A DNA stretch of 64,000 nucleotides from assembly GCA_030407085.1 (NCBI GenBank), contig CM059584.1, positions 133,476,001 to 133,540,000 on the forward strand. Reading direction: 5' to 3'. The position numbers were made by a program, and so were the translations under genes. Positions within the stretch are counted from its first letter, which is position 1; every line of letters starts with the position of its first letter. The notes beneath the pieces were generated by a model. The model worked only from the letters and a program-made list of their open reading frames with translations, did no database searches and was not told the origin of the DNA. Below are positions 49,363-59,640 of this stretch, piece by piece. The stretch comes from Trichopria drosophilae. Lineage: Eukaryota > Arthropoda > Insecta > Hymenoptera > Diapriidae.

Positions 49363-49690
49363 ATGGGTCATTTGGAGTTTGGAAGACTTGCCCACATTCG
49401 CAGGGTTGTTTATTTTGCAATTAGTCCTCACGAGCAGAAATGTATGAAAGGAGTAATATCCCATGGCGTTCCCAACATTATTCGGAGAATGAGGGAGCAG
49501 GTCTTTAGAGTTGTTCCACGTAAGTTATAGAATATTGTAACTACTGTAATTTTATTAAAATTTAACAATTAACGTTGAATGTTTCAATATTCCAGCTTTC
49601 ATCGTTACCTACCTCATCATTGACTGGGCGAATAAGGAGAATGAACGAGTAAACCGTAAGAACCCCAAGGATTATGAAAACGACGTATAA
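49363..49690 (+). CDS. UQCRQ: UQCRQ, complex III subunit 8 (QP-C)
   Basis: This small nuclear-encoded subunit of the cytochrome bc1 complex has one membrane span in the mitochondrial inner membrane, near the ubiquinone/cytochrome b region. Coding exons are 49363-49519 and 49596-49690 with a 76-base GT-AG intron (CCAC|GTAAGT, TTCCAG|CTTTC). The product is 83 residues; family members have about 82. It begins MGHLEFGRLAHIRRVVYFAI, contains SPHEQKCMKGVISHGVPNII and RRMREQVFRVVP, and exon 2 gives PFIVTYLIIDW (the membrane segment) and NRKNPKDYENDV at the C terminus. An in-frame GTG 13 codons upstream is ignored because an acceptor (TTTAGTCAG) ends at 49361, directly before the ATG. Confidence 0.95.
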
Positions 49691-49771
49691 ATACTCAACA
49701 TCTTCTAGTTGAAAATAGTTCCATTCAGCTAAAGCAAAAGAATTTTAAACTATTCAAGATTTAAAGGTTAT

Positions 49772-49777
49772 AATAAA
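49772..49777 (+). terminator. UQCRQ polyadenylation signal
   Basis: AATAAA 82 bases after the UQCRQ stop codon, suitable for a short 3'UTR ending near 49790-49800. Confidence 0.55.
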
Positions 49778-49791
49778 TATTAACTTGCATA

Positions 49792-49917
49792 TTATTTATT
49801 GTATTGTTCAAATTTGTCAACTCCATCACAATTATTAGAACTCGCAACAGTCAATTTGTATTCTCTTGTCGCTGAGGAACATGGTGATTCAATGCTCGTG
49901 GGCATTGTAGCCATATT
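49792..49917 (-). CDS. Possible terminal exon of an unidentified convergent gene
   Basis: On the minus strand a clear acceptor (TTTATTTACAG|AATATGG) is followed by 41 open codons containing MATMPTSIESPCSS, ATREYKLTVAS and DGVDKFEQYNK, then TAA. Composition is less AT-rich than the flanks. An ACAATAAATAA poly(A) signal overlaps the end. The two other frames also stop early (after NAHEH and RQENTN), so the exon could instead be mainly 3'UTR in another frame. I cannot name the gene, and no upstream exon was recognised above 49.93 kb. Confidence 0.35.
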   Translation of the reverse strand, partial: NMATMPTSIESPCSSATREYKLTVASSNNCDGVDKFEQYNK

Positions 49918-50492
49918 CTGTAAATAAATTGAAATAACATGAAAAAAGTGCAGGTGTCAATTAATTCCCTATAATATTTCTTCGTCATTTGGTAATTCGG
50001 ACATAACTTTAGTCAAATTGGAGAAAACTTGTGTCAAAATTCCTTTAAATGAAAATTAATTTAGACGTAATGAATACGAATTCACTTAAATTCATTAGTA
50101 ATGGTATGAATAGAATTTGTAATTACATTTCTACATTCGGATTCATGAAAATATTGCATTCTTTTTTTTCGTGTCAGGAATTAGATGTGTGTTATTTACT
50201 ATAAAATAAATTATCTAAGTATTCAAGGAACAAATATTGAATTCGGCGATTAAATTACACATAAAAACGGTGATAATTTGGTTATGACGATTAAATTATA
50301 AGGTTATGTAAGAAAAGAATGAGTGCATATATAACCTTACTTTTTTTGTCATATGAATTCAAAAAGTTTAAGATAGTTAGATCCCAGAATATCATATGTT
50401 GACGAAAAATATTTAATAACGATTCCAAGAATTTAATTTTCATTATTAATAATATTGTTGAAAAGCATTATTCTTCTTTAAAAAAAAATTTG

Positions 50493-50870
50493 TTTAGCCA
50501 CTTTTGTTATTGATTCAAATTTTGTCTCTTCTCCGCTGTTAAGAATTTTTTTAAAATGAACGAATTTTACCGAATGGAGGCTTATTTATTCAAGAAAAAG
50601 ATTCTCTTTAACTTTAACGCATAATTTTTTTAAGATTATTTGTCTGATCACGAAAATTACTCAAAATTTGTTAAAAGTAGTTCTTTTTTTAAAATGAATA
50701 CAGATAATTTTTCGTTAGCTTCGGAAATTTCAAAATACCTGCGGTAAAGTTGTAGAGAATCTTTTTCTCGAAAGAATAAGTCGTGATTCGTTAAAATCCG
50801 TTCATTTTTAAATAATTCTTAACAGCGGAGAAAATAAAATTTGAAAAAATAACAAAAGTGGCTAACAAAT
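50493..50870. mobile_element. Foldback related to the 15.98 kb element
   Basis: Arms start TTTAGCCACTTTTGTTATT and end AATAACAAAAGTGGCTAA. Inside are TCTCCGCTGTTAAGAATT and AAAGTTGTAGAGAATCTTTT with inverted partners. The latter word and TTCGTTAAAATCC are shared with 15980-16558. No TTAA flank is evident. Confidence 0.55.
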
Positions 50871-50923
50871 TACAAAGGATCACAAAATACAAAAAAATGT
50901 TTGGAAACTGAAACGCGACTAGG

Positions 50924-51290
50924 TGATTCTTATAGATTTTTAGCCGCTGAATCCGAATCTGGGCACAGAATTTGCTCATCATGTCTGAGATTTTTTTTAT
51001 GTGAAGTTATAGTGCGTAAAATTGCTCTTTTTATGTGTATTTGCACATTCACTATATTTCAACCGGTGAATGAAGTGGAATTGTGTAATTCTTGTAGATT
51101 TTTGGACATTGAATCCGAACCCGGGTACAAAATTTGCCCATCACGTCTGAGATTTTTTTTATTTTGAGGTTATAGTGCGTAAAAATTGCTCGTTGTATGC
51201 ATATTTGGACATTACCTATATAATAACGTGTCGACCGGAGAATGAAGTGGAATTATGTAATTCTTGTAGATTTTTTAAACTGAATCTGGC
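50924..51290. repeat. Tandem repeat, units of 162 and 172 bp
   Basis: TTCTTRTAGATTTTT starts units at about 50926, 51088 and 51260 (2.2 copies). Shared inner words: TGAATCCGAA, CACRTCTGAGATTTTTTTTA, GTTATAGTGCGTAAAA and TGAATGAAGTGGAATT. A diverged single unit is near 37145-37300. Short ORFs through it are not genes. Confidence 0.65.
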
Positions 51291-51449
51291 AGGAAATTCG
51301 TAGCAAGAAATTCAGCTGATAGTAACCCATAGAAATTCGCAGCAGGAAATTCAGCTGCTGGAAACCCAGTAGCGATTTTCATTAAAAAAGTCGTTTTACA
51401 CTCGATTAATATTGTTTTATTAATTTTGGTTCATCATCTACCATACCCG

Positions 51450-52846
51450 GCTAGCACGAAGTTACAAAAACGTTAACATATTGTTAACCTCAAAAGTTAC
51501 GTGTTAACTTTTAAGATATATATCCTAAAAGTAAATGAAAAGGTTAGTATTTTGGTATCGAAATCTTGTCGAATGCACCAAAAACAGTTATCCTCTGAGT
51601 TTCCAAATTGCCAACTGTTATGATATTGATTGAATAACGTTTTTGGTAACTATTTGACTACCAATTTGATAATTATTTGTGAGACCGTTTTGTAATGAAT
51701 ATAATAACGTTTTGTTAACGTTTAGGAGAACTTAGAGTTAAAGTTAAAGTATACAGTTTCAACAGGTAGGTTAACTGTAAGTTAACTTTTACGCTTTGCA
51801 AAGAGATGACATAATGTTACCATTTTCCAGGTAATATATCACAACTGCACACTTGAGCATTCGTCAACAGAAAGTTATCCAGACATAGCAAATGTTAACA
51901 AATGTTAAAATTCCGATAACTTTTAGGTGTGCCTTTGTTAAGAATGCTCGACAAATCTTGGCTAAGGCACCCAAAAAGTTCTTCGAATATTAACATTTGT
52001 TAATACTTGTTATGTTTGGATAACTTTTTGTTGACGAATGCTCAAGTGTGCTGGCTAGGATGCTTTCCAGATTTTCGAAGGCTTCTGTGCGTACGGGACC
52101 ATCAAATTGATGTTTCGATGATCCAGACTAATGGAACGGCACCTACAGAAGACTTGGAAAATCTCTAAAGGGTCTATTATCTGGAAAATAGTAAACTGAC
52201 AACATTAATAGTGATGAAATATAAATGTTATAAATATAAATATTTATCTTGAATATGGTAGGTTCTATGCAGAAATGAGATACAATTTTTATTGTTGACT
52301 TTGTGCTGCACACTTTGCTATGTATGTCTGTATCACAGTTTATTTATAATTTTCAAGTTAAGTAAAGTCTGTCCACTCGATAACATTAAAAAGACTCAAT
52401 TTCGCTACGCATTTTTGGACGACTTAAAAAAGTTATCCTTTTGCTAACGTTTTGAAAAGTACGATTAGGCAACAAAGGAATGGTAACTTTACGATAATAT
52501 TACAGATGATAACAAATTGATAACATTTCATAGTCAGCTTCTCGCTAACGAATTATTGAATAACTTAAGAAAACATGTCTTTTAACTGACGTAAAGAAGG
52601 CGGCAAATAGATATCATTAATATCATAACAATTTGGTAACTTTATAGGGATAACAATTCCCTAGGTTAACTTTCTGATGAATATTTTTATGATGTTTATC
52701 CAGCAACTTAAAAGAGTTATCTTTTTGTTAGAAAATTGTAAGTTATATAAATTCGATATATTTTCAACATTTATTTGTACTATACAAATGTATAACATGT
52801 AAGAGGCAACTCTTTGCAGTACAAATTGTCCAATAGGCTAGCTGGG
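51450..52846. repeat. GTTAAC/ATAAC-rich inverted-repeat region
   Basis: Possible outer ends CCCGGCTAGC (51447) and GCTAGCTGGG (52837-52846). A clear internal hairpin at 51848-52050 reads GCACACTTGAGCATTCGTCA with its inverted partner, then AGTTATCCAGACATA and AACAAATGTTAA. The whole 1.4 kb is packed with GTTAAC, GATAAC and GGTAAC words. No coding sequence. Confidence 0.5.
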
Positions 52847-53479
52847 TATATTGAAGCAACCAAACAAGGTTTTAACCCGGAGCCGCAGCTGCAAACATTT
52901 TTTGTAACGCAATGTCGAAGGAACGATATTGAAAAAATGATAAAAAATCAGAATTACAGTGTCTTTGCACTCGCTTTTCGACATATTTTGTTTCGTTTCG
53001 GGAGTATATACTACACCGTAAAAAATAGAAATGCATTTTACCACGTTGAACATGGGCTCAAATATTACCCACGTTCAACATGGTAAATTTCACTTTTAAC
53101 GTTGTAAATTTTCTTGTTGGGCATTGTATTTTTACAAATTTTGTCACCTTTTCCCATTGAACGGTAAAATTTCCACGTTTGACGTGGGCTCAAATATTAC
53201 CAATGTGTAGCATTGTCAAATTATAACGCGTTATATTTTCCCTATGCTTGCCCTGGTAAAAATGGAAGCGTTACTAGAGCGTTACCGAAGTGTGACTTTA
53301 AGAGTAACATAGGAGTTCGAAAAGCGTCAAATCCGCTTTGAGAAGCGTGCCCAAAGAGTTTCTAAAGAGTGAATTTGGACTGTTTGAGCGTTATCTCATA
53401 AACTTCTAACCAGTTTTACAAGCGTGCATGAAGCGTGTATGAAGCGTTCAAATATATAATCAATTATAAAAATAAAAAA

Positions 53480-53556
53480 CGCACCGACCGAGAATCGAAC
53501 CCTGGTCTTCTGCGCGTCAAGTTCGAACCGTATCCACACGACCACACCCGTTATTG
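53480..53556 (-). repeat. tRNA-like remnant
   Basis: The minus strand carries GGTTCGATTCTC, a tRNA B-box type sequence, preceded by GTGGTCGTGTGGATACGG, an A-box-like stretch at the right distance. The anticodon and acceptor stems do not fold well, so this is more likely a SINE head or decayed tRNA than a functional tRNA. It lies inside the 53.25-55.05 kb foldback, just outside the inner 53.56-54.56 kb element. Confidence 0.4.
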
Positions 53557-53560
53557 CCAA

Positions 53561-54562
53561 CCCTGGTAGAAATTTTGCCCAGGATCTGGCCAGGCCGGAC
53601 CAGGCATGCCTGCGTCGCTGGACAGGCTCTGGTCAGGAAATGTAACGAAATGGCCGACCAGGTACCTGGTCAGGGTAAACTGAAACAGGGCATTCTGTGC
53701 AGGGCCTGCACAGAACTTACAGGAAGCCCTGTCCAAGATATATTTTGCGAGAACATATATAGATATATATGTATATATACGGTCCACTCGCGTTAAGGTT
53801 AGGTTGGTAGAGTGTCAACAGAGCCGTCCAGCACGTCAAGGCAACCGTCAAGTTCGAAGCAACCTCAGATAAGTTTTTAAATGAAATAAATGATACAATT
53901 ATATATAAAAATAAATACTTTGTGTTTTTAATTCCTTTTTGTTCCAGGTCAACGATTTTTGTAATGGATATATAAAAAGAAAAACAGCCAGGAAATAGAC
54001 CAGAAAAGAAAAATAAGAAGCCTGCAAAGAACTGCAAAAAAATGCAAGTGATGTGTGTATATATAAGATAAAATCATGTTTTATGAGAAATGCATTAACG
54101 TGAAAAACAATATAGAAGTGATTTACGAGCCACATTCCAAAACGCAGTACAGTTTGAAGATTGTAATAAGCCGTACGAATGGATCACGAATGTAATAGTA
54201 CATTACCTAACAAGGGTGTAAAGTATACTTTTACGCATGGGATGGGAACCATACATACGAGGCGCCGAGTGATGTGTAAAGTTCCCGACCCGTGCGTAAC
54301 AGTTATACTTTAGAAAGACGATGTTTCTGTAAACGTTTCCTACATAGTGTTTGTTTTCTTATCTCATTATCCATTTTGATACATTTAATATTAAAATAGA
54401 TGTAACCTAAACCTGATATATAAGATTTTTCAGTATACATGCAGTCCCTGCACAGGACCTGGGCAGGCTTGTTAAGGAATTCCCATCATCAGGTAAGCCC
54501 ATTTAAACCCTGATCAGGGCCTGACCAGGAACAGGACTGCCTGATTTCAATTTCTACCAGGG
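53561..54562. mobile_element. Inner element, CCCTGGTAGAAATT ends, CCTGNNCAGG words
   Basis: 1002 bp. Ends CCCTGGTAGAAATTTTGCCC and the near complement of TTTCAATTTCTACCAGGG. Both ends are packed with CCTGGTCAGG/CCTGCACAGG words. A short (TA)n-like run is at 53755-53778. No credible coding sequence; the ORFs follow the iterated words. Confidence 0.65.
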
Positions 54563-55541
54563 AAGTAGTGCAAAAATAACGAATAGTTAGAACAAGAAAT
54601 AGGCCTTTTTTCTATGAGTGCATAAGATAAAGCGTTCGGGCAAGCTGCGATACGTTTAATATCAAAATTCACATCAAAGTTCCTTTCAATTATTTCCTGA
54701 TACTTTACGGCTTCTTGCGAACTAAATAACAGGAAGTAAAAAAAATACTAGCATATAAATATTATGAACGCTCCATTAAGCGTACATTAAATGTACATTG
54801 AGCGTAATTTTTTTTCTTATCCGCACTATCTTAAAAAACGCTTCATGTACGCTTAATACACGCTTAAGGACCTCTTAGAATAGAGTTAACGGAGCGTATA
54901 TTAAGCGTTAAAGATTGTCCAAATTCACGCTTAATGATAAGCGTTACTTAAGCTTGCTTGAAGCGTACAATGGGCGTGATTAAGGCGTTCCGAACGCTTC
55001 CCGGACGCTTATGTAACGCTTGAAGGTAACGCTTTATTTTCACCAGGGTGGTGTAGTAAATCCACAGTGCAGTCTGGTAAATTTACAAAAATATTGTAAA
55101 AATCCTAACCTCAAATAGTAAAAAGACTATTTCAAGCGTAGGAATATTACCAAATTTATACAAAATGAAAATTACAATGAGTTTGTAAAATTCATTCGTA
55201 TTTTTTACAGTGTACAATTAAAAGTCGAAAACGCCTTTCCCATGTTATCAAACGATATTATGAGAAATGTTTCGGTAAATCAATGAAAGATATGAATAAC
55301 TCAGACTAACTAGAAAAAAAGTAATAGTTTTTAACGTTTAAACCGATTTATTAAAGTCCTCATCCGAAAACATTTAATTAAAACCTAGTATCATAAATAA
55401 AATATTGAAAATAAAATCGAAGAAAATCTTTTAGCAGCAACTCGCTGTTCGTAAGACGCTTAACAAACCAAAAAGTATAGGAAAAATCTGTGTACGATTT
55501 AGTACGAAATAAGTCTGTTTCTTTCCCGCTCTTTCATGTTA

Positions 55542-55775
55542 GTCCCCATCCTAAGTTATGTTATACCATGAGTTATACCGTCGGTTCTTTCAAAATGGCG
55601 GAAGTTTATCCAAAGTTATAGCCACTCACTATCCCCACTTCCGTAACGCTGTTTATATCCGTGTAATGCTCGCTCAGCGAAACAATGTGGTGGGGGAAGG
55701 AGAGGAAGAGAGTGGTATAACTTTAACTAACAAGCCAAGTGTATAACTTTGGACGACATAACTTAGGGCGGGGTC
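55542..55775. mobile_element. Small MITE with AAGTTAT words
   Basis: Ends GTCCCCATCCTAAGTTATG and GACCCCGCCCTAAGTTATG (complement). Several AAGTTATA/TATAACTT words lie inside. About 234 bp. Confidence 0.6.
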
Positions 55776-56045
55776 AACTGTACGAGTGTACACGATATTA
55801 TACGCGATATATAAACGCACATAACCTCAAAGAAACGATTACTTTAGATTATCAAATCATTTTAACTCAAAACTCTAAAACAGAACATTTCTTCGAGAAT
55901 TATGAAATACGGAAATCTGTATCGTATAAGATCGAATGAATTCAATTCTGGAATTGCAGGTCGTATAAAATAGTATGACTCAGATTATGAACGAACAATA
56001 ATCTGGGATAATTAATACGCCACTAGAAAGAAACAGAATGCAAAA

Positions 56046-56220
56046 TATTGATTTCGTATATTTTCTGGTTTATTGGTCGGGCCACGCTGTTTGTTTACGT
56101 TTCACAATATTGTTTACCTGTCGTAAATCGACTCATGACTGCTGCTGTACTTGGTGTAGGTTTCTTGGGTTTCTGCAGTTCCTAAATTTCCTCCACAAAT
56201 GTGAAGTATGACGCCATATC
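56046..56220 (+). mobile_element. SINE copy, plus orientation, head lost
   Basis: Reverse-complement match to the SINE at 60.8 kb: GGCCACGCTGTTTGTTTACG, then AATATTGTTTACCTG, ATCGACTCATGACTGCTGCT, GTACTTGGTGTAGGTTTC and CACAAATGTGAAGTATG. It is more diverged, with a short internal duplication around GTTTCTTGGGTTTC. Confidence 0.6.
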
Positions 56221-56475
56221 TACTTTTATAGCGATGAACTACATTGTACATGCATATAAAAAAGAAACGATTAACGCAATATCGAAAAAGAATGTACAAA
56301 TTCCAATTCTAAACCGATCTCGTACAAATTGGGTATGCATAAAACATGTCAAAGCGCCCGAAAACAGATTTGGTCTTGAAACTATTTTTCGTTTCTGTCG
56401 AATTTACATCTTTTATCGGAGAGTATCATCTTAAGAGGTTAGGCTTGTATACACAAAGGGATCCTGGGGGCGGAG

Positions 56476-56670
56476 CTAAAATACTGAAGTTTGATTCGTC
56501 TCACCATCGACATTAATTTCCCCGTCCCAAAAATTACACCAATTAAGAGTTGGTGCATGCGTGCCTACGGAGGACACCGCCTCCAAGATCCCTCTCTCCT
56601 TTTTACTACCATAACCTCCAATCATCAATGTGCAATCGAGAGCTCCCACGATCATATCCTGACGTCTACC
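56476..56670 (-). pseudogene. Possible Harbinger-type transposase fragment
   Basis: A 59-codon minus-strand frame (56655-56479) begins MIVGALDCTLMIGG. This resembles the IGAIDGTHI block around the first catalytic Asp of PIF/Harbinger transposases, and further on it has GEINVDGET. The match is short. It is cut off by stops on both sides, and the region is GC-richer than its flanks. Confidence 0.3.
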
Positions 56671-56759
56671 GGATGTTCTTTAAAGTTTCCCGTTATTTTC
56701 TCCGAATTTTTCACGTATTTTCGCTTTCTTTACATTTTTTTTATATAATTAACATCTAA

Positions 56760-59300
56760 AAAGTGCAATTTAACATTTTTATTGATGTTTTTCATAAATT
56801 CTGCTCAGATATCAAAATTATTTCAACAGTGGACGTTTAAAAATAATTATCATCGGTTGCTTTTGCAGGTCAATAGTTGTCAAATTTGAATTTATTTATT
56901 ATGGTATCATATGTTAGTATTATGGTAAACCATACTCATGTTTACCTAATCTTATAACCGTTTTACGGATTCTGAAAAATGTATACAAACCTTTTTACAG
57001 AGAAAAACTCTCTATCTTCGTTGTTGGACATTTTTCCAATCTAATTCGTATTTTTCGAAATAATTGCAAAAAATTGAGAAAAATCTTTTTTACAGTTTGT
57101 TTTCGAACTTAATTTTTGAACTTAAGATTTGTAACAATGTAGAGTTGTTTGTTTGGATAATGTGGAAAGCATTCACATATATATTTTTTCCCTCATGTCA
57201 TGTTTAAATTTTATTCGTAGCTCTGTTATTCGCAACGCTTTATTACTTTATTATATCGAACGGTTTATTATATAAGCACGCGTTGGCACAAATTTGTTAA
57301 ACGATTTAATAAAAAAGAAGTAATCATTTTTCGTCTTTACGGCAATTTATATGCTCACAGAGTCTCATCGGTATATAGCAACACGATTGAATGACATCAC
57401 TTTCATGCCTGCGCATATTTTTTCATTTTGAACAATCGACGATGCAAGGATACAGATATGAAGATACGCATGTTTCAAGTGAGTATTGTTCTCTTCTTTG
57501 GAAGCCCTTTCCAATGAGTCACTCGTTACAAATCACAATGACTTTAATATTTTACCTCTTAAAATTCAATTCGACATGTCGCAAAAGATTTACTCAAAAG
57601 TCGGACGGTCTAAAATTTGTTGTAATGCGTATGAAAATAGATATTTCTCGGCCAAATTTGAATGAATTCTGACAACTTTGAATATTCGAAAAGCTGTTGG
57701 TTTAAAAAAAGGTTTGTATTGTTTTTGTCTCGGCATATAGTGATGAAAATTAAGGCTTTATCACTGGACCATTTAAAAGACAATTGTTTAAAAGTTTTGA
57801 AATGTAATTTGATGCGATGAAAACTAAAAAACTGAAGTTTCATTGATGTTACATTCGTATTCTTTATGGGATAAATAGAGCTACAAATAAAAAAGATAGG
57901 TCGAAAAACCGACACTTAAAAAATGACAATCAGATTGTCGATGTGTTGGTTTTTCGACCTGTCGTCTTTATGATTTGTCAGTTTTTAGACCCTCACTCTC
58001 GTTATACAGTTCCTCTTTCCACCCTAAAATACGAAATAAAACGATTGTTCATCCTTAGGAAAACTGAAAAAGTAACTTTTTATTTATGTATACAAACTAA
58101 TAACACGTATCCTGATTGTATACAAACAAATTCGTTAGCAGATCTTGGATATTTTGACCTACAAAAAATGACTTTTGTCAATAATTTGTAATTTGTACAG
58201 CCAAAACAAGATTGTTTTAAACTTGGTATGATATGAAACCACTGAAACAATCACAGTAATGATAAAACTACACTTAATTTTTTGTCAATATCAGATTACA
58301 TGTTTTGAAGGCGTATTTGAAATACTTTAAATAACGAAAGATGTATTATTAACTTGTTAATGGAAATAAAAACATCGATTGATCTAATGAAGATGTATTT
58401 ATTTAAAAAAGTGAATCATATTCATCGAAACTTGTAATTACTTCAATTAAAATCAAATTCACTGTTAATTAGTCACGTCCTATTTAATCACTACTTGATT
58501 TGAAGATTCTAAATGTCAACACATTTTGGTAAGTTATAATCGCTTTGTTTACCTATCAATTGCTTAATAGATGAGCCGATCGTTCCAAAAAAAGGCCTCG
58601 ATTAGAGAATTATCGAATATAGTGTGATATGTCCAAATTTCGTAGTGCAGAGTAAGTGTAGGTGTTATGAAGACATAAAATGTGTTACAACATCGATTAA
58701 AAGTAAATACAAATGCTCTTATAAACTTACATATTCTTTAATTAAAATTTTGTTGGTTAATCCTCGACTAATTTGTCTGAAATTTGTTCTACAATGGTTT
58801 GAAATGTATAAAATGGTAATGTAACATATTTTTCTAGTAGTGTCGGAACGTTGTTAACAATTCTACCGTAGAACCCCCTTAAGATTGCCTTGCTTTGTAG
58901 GGGAAGGAGATTTAAATGATATAATAGAATTTTCAGACTTCTGTGAAACTAATTACAAAAATACTGTGCCATTATTAAAACAGTGCCACCAATATCTAAG
59001 TACTCTCAAGGGCCAGCGATAGATAATGACATCAAAAGTTATCATGATCCATAATCAAATTTCTCCACTGCTTCATTCTTTAATTTTAATGAATATCTTT
59101 CGGAAAATTCCAGATGTTCACGAAATAATTCTGATAACGTTCCATATGATTGTCTCCAATTTTCATAGTACATTTTTTTCGGAGCAACGCGGCCGACAAA
59201 TTTTTATTACTTGTCACGTGTCTACTAAAGAGTAACTACACTAAACGTAAACGTTCTTATGGCTACAAAACAAATTTATTAAGTTCTCAAATCTGCGAAT
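56760..59300. other. Intergenic, no gene recognised
   Basis: AT-rich. Several 60-100 codon frames exist but none shows a domain, a signal peptide or splice context I can defend. The only structure noted is the hairpin at 57898-57960. Confidence 0.45.
57898..57960. repeat. 63-bp two-stem hairpin
   Basis: AGGTCGAAAAACCGACAC pairs with GTGTTGGTTTTTCGACCT with one mismatch. Inside, GACAATC-AG-ATTGTC forms a second stem. Confidence 0.6.
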
Positions 59301-59311
59301 TTACTTCAACC

Positions 59312-59640
59312 CAGACCATAGGCCTGGACAAGGTTTGCTCGCTCCGAAAAAAAATTCCATTATAGTTTTTTATTAAACGTCGACGTTTTAGACCCTAAAC
59401 GTAAACAATTAAAAAATGCAATAACAAAATGTGTGTGCGTGATCTTGTAGAGAAAAATATTAATTGCTGTATTATCAAACATTATTATATTTATTACTTT
59501 GACCATGACCAAAAGCCTGGACGAAGGATTGAATTTGGTAACTTCGGCAAAAAAAAATACCTTATACATTTTAATCAAATGTGGACGATTCAGGTCCTAA
59601 AGAACACAAAAATGCATTGGTGTCGTGATCTTGTACGTAC
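59312..59640. repeat. Diverged tandem duplication of about 190 bp
   Basis: CCTGGAC(A/G)A(A)GG, followed by AAAAAAAATTCC/AATACC, TTTTAATCAAATGTGGACG-type sequence, a TTTAGACCC/TTCAGGTCC block and GTGATCTTGTA, occurs at about 59319-59455 and 59510-59635. Confidence 0.5.

Larger units (their letters stand above)
53251..55048. mobile_element. Middle element, CCCTGGTAAAAAT ends, AAGCGT words
   Basis: Ends CCCTGGTAAAAATGGAAGCG and CCCTGGTGAAAATAAAGCG (complement). Both subterminal regions consist of iterated AAGCGT/GCGTTA words. TCCAAATTCACGCTTAATG near 54918 is the inverse of sequence near 53370-53380. Inside lie a tRNA-like remnant (53480-53556) and the inner element. Confidence 0.65.
53014..55212. 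mobile_element. Outer TA-flanked element of a three-layer nest
   Basis: Ends CACCGTAAAAAATAGAAATG and CACTGTAAAAAATACGAATG (complement), TA on both sides. Subterminal sequence (ACGTTGAACATGGGCTCAAA, TTACCACGTT) resembles 32.0 kb inside the 31.28 kb element. It encloses two further inverted-repeat elements (53251-55048 and 53561-54562). Confidence 0.65.

Noticed and set aside
53480..53556. Functional tRNA gene
   Set aside because: A B box is present but the acceptor and anticodon stems do not pair acceptably; kept only as a tRNA-like remnant.
53554..53796. ORF of 80 codons in the CCTGG-rich inner element
   Set aside because: It follows iterated CCTGNNCAGG words, overlaps an equally long antisense ORF and has no known domain.
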